The notes under the pieces are model-generated. The model did no database searches and was not told the origin of the DNA. It worked only from the letters and a program-made list of their open reading frames with translations. This document shows, piece by piece, positions 59,269-64,000 of a DNA stretch of 64,000 nucleotides (positions are counted from its first letter, which is position 1; every line of letters begins with the position of its first letter). Both the position numbers and the translations under genes were made by a program. This stretch comes from Panonychus citri (taxonomy: Eukaryota; Arthropoda; Arachnida; Trombidiformes; Tetranychidae), in assembly GCF_014898815.1 (NCBI RefSeq), contig NW_026515421.1, positions 41,022-105,021 of the forward strand, read 5' to 3'.

Positions 59269-60303
59269 TGAGGCAAGAGATGATAAAGAAAGAGGAAGAA
59301 AGAGAGAGAGAGAGCAAGGGAAGATTGAACAAGTACAAGTCTGTGTAATTATATTGTAATTATAATTGTAATCAACATTTTCTTTTTTTTCTACGAGATT
59401 TGTAAAAAAAGCAACAAAAACCCAATCACATGAAAATCTTTAATCAATATACATAAAGTCCGAGATAATTTAATCTCCACTTCCAATATTATTATAATTA
59501 TTATATTATCATTAATAAAAAAAACAGCAAAAAAACACAATCAAGTTAAAAACTCACCATTTGATTGGCTTTTAATTGTTAACAGTTAAAAGTAAAACAA
59601 TTTAAATTTTTTGTCTCTTTATTATTAACATTACAATAGCTTTCTCAATGGAGTTTACATTTCAAATCAGTAATTTAAATTGTGTGTACTTTTTGTCGTT
59701 GAATAATTTAAGTATCAATAATTGATTCAATTACTGCTAATGATGATTTAATTGTTAAGTGATTTATAAATTGTTGAAATAAGTTTAGTTTATCAGTATA
59801 ACTTTTTAGATATTAAAGTATAAAAAAAAGGTTTAGCAATTACAATTAACTAATTGGTTGTGAAATGAATATGATGAGGATACAATGATGCAATCAATTG
59901 ATTATGCGAAAATTGAATGGGAAAATAATACAAATGAGAATGAGAATTAATTTTTGAGCTAATCAACAATTAGTTAATTAACAATAGGAATGCGCTTGAT
60001 TGTGGTGTCCAATTGAAAACAAGTCACATTATCACAAGATGTTAGTTAACAATCTGGATTAACAGATTAACTTAAGCTGTGTAACTAACGATTTCAAAGC
60101 AATTAGCATTTTATGAGTATTTTGATTGATCTTAATTGTTGATGATTCTAATCAAGAAACAAGAACAAAAAACTAAGACCAAATCAAGAGACAAAATCTA
60201 AACTTTATCCAAGTGTCACGATTTTAGTTCACATTGCTAATTAAGGATAGTTGATTGTTAATTGATTACTATTCCGTATTTTGTGGACATTTGTAGATTT
60301 AAT
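59269..60303. other. Insulin-receptor 3' flank and convergent spacer
   Basis: AATAAA at 59514-59519 is the likely polyadenylation signal. The rest is AT-rich and non-coding, ending at the stop of the convergent cytokine-like gene. Confidence 0.55.
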
Positions 60304-63208
60304 TCAAAATCGTGAAGCTAAACTCGCAAAAATTTGGGTAATATAATCAGTTAATTTAATCAAATCCCTTAACAAAAGATAATCTCTAATCATCCGACGA
60401 GATGCATCGGCAATATCACGATACTCGATGGTCATCACCTCGAATCCAACCCGTTTATCGGGCTTAATGTTTCGATACCACATTCCAAGTTGAACTTCAC
60501 ATAACAATTGACTTAGTTTCTCCTCGATTTCTCGAAATTCTTTTATCATATGACCCTCATGAAGAGCCTGATCCAGAACCAATTGTTCCAAACCAATGGC
60601 GAAATATTGTAGATATTGGAAACTCCGACGAAAAGCATCTTCCTCCTTTAAAAAACGAGCACCAAATGGACATTGGAACAATTTAATCATTCAAATATGA
60701 CCAACTGACCACTTTGATTGTCAATCAATGACTTACCTCAATTATTGCTATATCTTCAATTGAATTACTGATCTCGGGAAGCCAATTTAGCCTGAGGTTA
60801 TCAAGTCCAGTTTCAAAATCTTCATCACTTAACATTTGAACCTAAAAATGAATCCAAATGAGAAAGAAAAATCAACAAATCAATTGAAAATGATTACCAT
60901 GATATCAACCAAATCATTTCATGATTAAACGTATTGACAAGAAAAATTAATGTGATTAAATCGCCAAGTCTATTGCTATGCAGATGACATTTAATTGTAA
61001 TCAATATAATTAATTGTATTGAATGATATTACCCAATTTTTTTGCAAACCTAAAGATTGCAACCATTGGAACACATTTAAAGTTAATTGTTGATAAACAA
61101 TCAGCTCAAATTCAATTAACAAGACCAGGGAAACAAAAATTAAAGATCAAGGTTAGTAAATGTATTATTATTATTGTTCATGAATGGTCACTCTTTGAGA
61201 AAGTGACCAATGGTTATTAATTCAATTAGATTGAAATATAATCATAGAATTCAAACTTAACCTAATTTTTTTGATTCTTTGCTCATGTGGAAATTTAATC
61301 AATAACAATTTATTGATTAATGTATCAGGTGATTACTATCATTGAGAATGAAGGAAAAAACAATTGTAAATATTGTTGAGGCTCAGAGACAATTGAATCC
61401 ATTTGATTAACATGTAAAAAGTTATTGTAAAAGTTTTTCATCTAATAATTTATTAGTTTTTGATGGAAAAAATTATCTAACTGACCAGTCAACATGATTT
61501 ACCTTTCACTGTTTACATAAACTTGACCATTTTGTTAGATTGATGGTTAACCTGTGAGTTTATTGTCTTTGATTGTGTTTTGATCAATCGTTAGTCTGGT
61601 TAATTTTTCGCTTAATTAAACAATCATCTCAACAATAAACTCTATATGAACCCTGGACAATCAATATTTGATCAACAATTGGCTAATTGTAGGAAGTAAA
61701 TCACAACTGATTGAATTTCTATGAATGAAAATCAATCATTTTATATAACATTCATTCAGTTTGTCGTTGTTGTTGGGTGTTAATAAGATTGTCTCATGTT
61801 TTAAACAATCGTAATTAACTTAAAAAGTTTACAATATTGAACAATTTGTAAACTCGATCAATTCATTTACAATTAATCAACTCATCTAGTGAGTATCAAT
61901 TAAATTTAACTCATAACCATTTATCAACATGTTATAAATGCTGTTGACCTTTCAACTAAATTAAATCAAATTGTCAAACTAAATCAACTTGAAGACAGAT
62001 ATTAATCAAGTTGTTTAATATAATATAAACTCAAATTTAGAATTGAAATTTAATTGCAACCTAGAAAAACTTAATCAACTTTGACCAACTAATTAAACAT
62101 GATAAGAGTTTACCATTTATAACAATTAACTTATTTGAAACTCTTCCTGGATATGAACTGACCAATTTTGAATGACCACTATAACTGAACCTCTGAACTA
62201 AGGTAATGAAACAACAACAAAAAGTCACTGGACAATAATAAACAAATCAAAAGATTGATCTAGTTGTAAATTGATTGTAAAATGATCAAGAGGATCAAGT
62301 GATTAATGATCAAACAAAAATTAACAAGATAATTAACAAAAGTATCCAAAAAGTTTGTACAAACTGTGAAACTAATTTATCCCATAATTTACCAAGTTAA
62401 CACTGAGAAAGTAATGATAATGTGAATTAAGTTGATTTGATTGAATAGCCAACTAGTTGACAAGAGTTAATTGTTGATAGGGATTCGAAATGATTTGTTA
62501 ATTGTTCACTTAGAGAGAAAGAAATTTAATTACTTACAAAGTTTTTTCGAACCCGTTCAGCACATCCTTTTATGGCCTTCGCTCGACGATAGACCTTCTC
62601 GTAAGGTTCAATGTGTGGTTGTATTGTTAATTTGGTCGGTAGGAAAAAGAAGGGTATATTACAGGGGCTAATTCGAGGGTGGGGTGGGTTAAAGGTTGAT
62701 GTTGATGTAGATGAAGATGAGGTTGAAGATGAAGATGAAGTTGATGAGGTTGAAGATGAATGATGATGATGAGATGAAGCATAATTTAGTTTACACATAA
62801 GTTGATGTAGAACTGTAATGAGAATAAAAGAAAACGAACAAAATGATAACTTAATCATCAACAATTAGAAAAAGTTTATCGAAATATGATTAAAAAAGAA
62901 TAAACAAATTTTCGATAAGTAAATATAACGGTAACATCACTGGTCAGCTGATGAGTTGACAGTAAAAAGATTGTGTATGTCGGTGTGTAAGAATGAGAGA
63001 GGAAGAGGTAATGGTTGGATCATAAGAACGATACTCGAATATCGATTTGATGTTGATAAATATTGAAAAATCGAATTTTTCGAAAATTGAAAATAAACGA
63101 ACGAATTTGAAACTTACAAATTAACTGGATAAGTTGGAATCTAGAGGAATCTGAATGGATCCAGAAGAAGGTGAAACTGTTCCAACACATGTTAATCACT
63201 GATTTCAT
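60304..63208 (-). CDS. Secreted helix-rich protein, candidate four-helix cytokine
   Basis: Exons 63118..63208, 62538..62812, 60737..60841 and 60304..60645 join in frame (270 residues). An alternative start at 62858, without splicing, gives a 255-residue form with a strong signal peptide (MIKLSFCSFSFILITVLHQL). After a His/Ser/Thr-rich stretch come CNIPFFFLPTKL and helices: ETGLDNLRLNWLPEISNSIE, RRSFQYLQYFAIGLEQLVL, FREIEEKLSQLLCEVQL, and a last helix with DYLLLRDLIKLTDYITQIF. Length, secretion, helix spacing and the last-helix pattern suggest an IL-6/Unpaired-like cytokine, which would act through a JAK-STAT receptor; this is inference from shape, not a family match. Introns are 84-91 bp, 1.7 kb and 305 bp. 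Confidence 0.55.
60842..62537. other. Long AT-rich intron of the cytokine-like gene
   Basis: 1.7 kb, far longer than neighbouring introns. No nested gene was recognised, though small open frames occur. It may hold regulatory elements. Confidence 0.5.
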
Positions 63209-64000
63209 GATGTTTCTGAAAGTTGGAAAAACTTTTTTCTCTCCTTTCTGTCTTTTCCACAACGATTAATATTTACTCACTTAATTGCAACTTCATTGTT
63301 ATTATTATTACTCTTTCTTACCTTTCGTTTTCTCTTTCTTTCCTCTCTTTCTTTTCGTTTTACTCTTTCGTCTTGCAATTCTCTCATTCACTCTCTGCTC
63401 ATCTCATCATTCTCTCACTTGGCTCACTTTACTCACTTTACTCACTCAACTTGCTCTCTTTCTCTCAGCTCTCAGCTCTCAGCTTTCTTTCTCTCTCCCC
63501 ATCTCCCAGCATACACAATTTCAAGGTAAATAGGTAATCCCGTTTGATGGTTAAAAGTTTAAAGATACAATGGTAAAAATTTTTATTCTTTCACGGTCAA
63601 ATGTGTGCGTCTTTGGCACTAACTACATGTTGAGCGCTAGAGACTATGTAATCTATGATTGTACGTGTTGGGAGCCCTTGGAACCAAAATATCGCCCTTA
63701 AAAGTTTGAGAGAAAAGGTAACAACATGAGAATACTATTTATTATATATTATGTTTGTTGTAACTCAGGTAAGAAAAGAAAAACCTGAAAGCGGCTTTTT
63801 CTCTTTCTTTTCTTTCTTTCTATTTTGATCGAGGTACAAAAATAAAGGCCAATGTATTGATGAAGATGATACTGATGATGAGGATGAGGATGGGCAAGAA
63901 GTAGGAGGAGATACATCAATCCAATCATCATCATCATGAAGAAGTGGAACTAAATGAAAGGACTAAATAAATTAAGTAAAAGGCTAGAAAACTCATTTCA
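63209..64000. other. Upstream region of the cytokine-like gene
   Basis: Pyrimidine-rich on the plus strand (63300-63520), with ctcactttactcactttact and ctcagctctcagctctcagc tandem repeats. The open frames here are low-complexity. A GAT/ATC cluster lies at 63860-63940. No gene is supported up to the window end. Confidence 0.5.

Noticed and set aside
63223..63537. Plus-strand frames rich in Ser/Leu/Phe
   Set aside because: Produced by CT-rich low-complexity DNA, open in three frames at once.

Overview
The window is AT-rich eukaryotic DNA with many short GT-AG introns, mostly 60-200 bp. Its recognisable genes are animal ones: an insulin receptor, a POU class VI factor, hyccin, a FAM89/LURAP1-like adaptor, mitochondrial L13 and fumarylacetoacetase. 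Very small introns, AT bias, a gustatory-receptor-like gene and a tandem family of small secreted cysteine proteins suggest a compact arthropod genome. A mite (spider-mite-like) is my best guess, but this is inferred from style and not proven.

Layout. 0-4 kb: 3' half of fumarylacetoacetase (+), MRPL13 (-), a chemoreceptor-like gene (-). 4-14 kb: gene-poor, with foldbacks, CAGGG-ended repeats, a decayed repeat ORF and a broken Tigger/pogo transposon whose terminal inverted repeats are still visible. 14.4-17.6 kb: three tandem paralogues of a secreted protein of about 130 residues, with matching four-exon structures. 17.8-19.0 kb: a zinc alcohol dehydrogenase (-) with a reading-frame break near its end. 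19-28 kb: a long non-coding stretch full of GAT/ATC and CT/GA simple repeats, leading into a pdm3/POU6F-type gene (28.0-30.8 kb). 31-39 kb: accessory DNA with a 239-bp MITE (8-bp target duplication), repeats carrying AGGTCA half-sites, foldback elements with TATA motifs in the loop, and an unrecognised coiled-coil-like gene. 39.8-42.5 kb: FAM89/LURAP1-like and hyccin genes (-). 42.8-44.0 kb: a duplicated fragment of the pdm3 locus; its unoccupied copy of the MITE site dates that insertion.

44.4-51.95 kb holds the most unusual object: a non-LTR retrotransposon with two gag-like ORFs, then an antisense, intron-containing gene for a USP-type deubiquitinase with a dsRNA-binding-domain-like N-terminus, then the endonuclease/reverse-transcriptase region. 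The antisense cassette fills the gap between gag and endonuclease almost exactly. The reverse-transcriptase region is frameshifted.

52.2-59.3 kb is a complete 16-exon insulin-receptor-type tyrosine kinase; the exons I assigned sum to an open frame of 1571 codons. 60.3-63.2 kb (-) encodes a secreted, helix-rich protein that looks like a four-helix cytokine (IL-6/Unpaired-like is a hypothesis).

No tRNA, rRNA or CRISPR array was recognised. All calls were made by eye; no database search was run.
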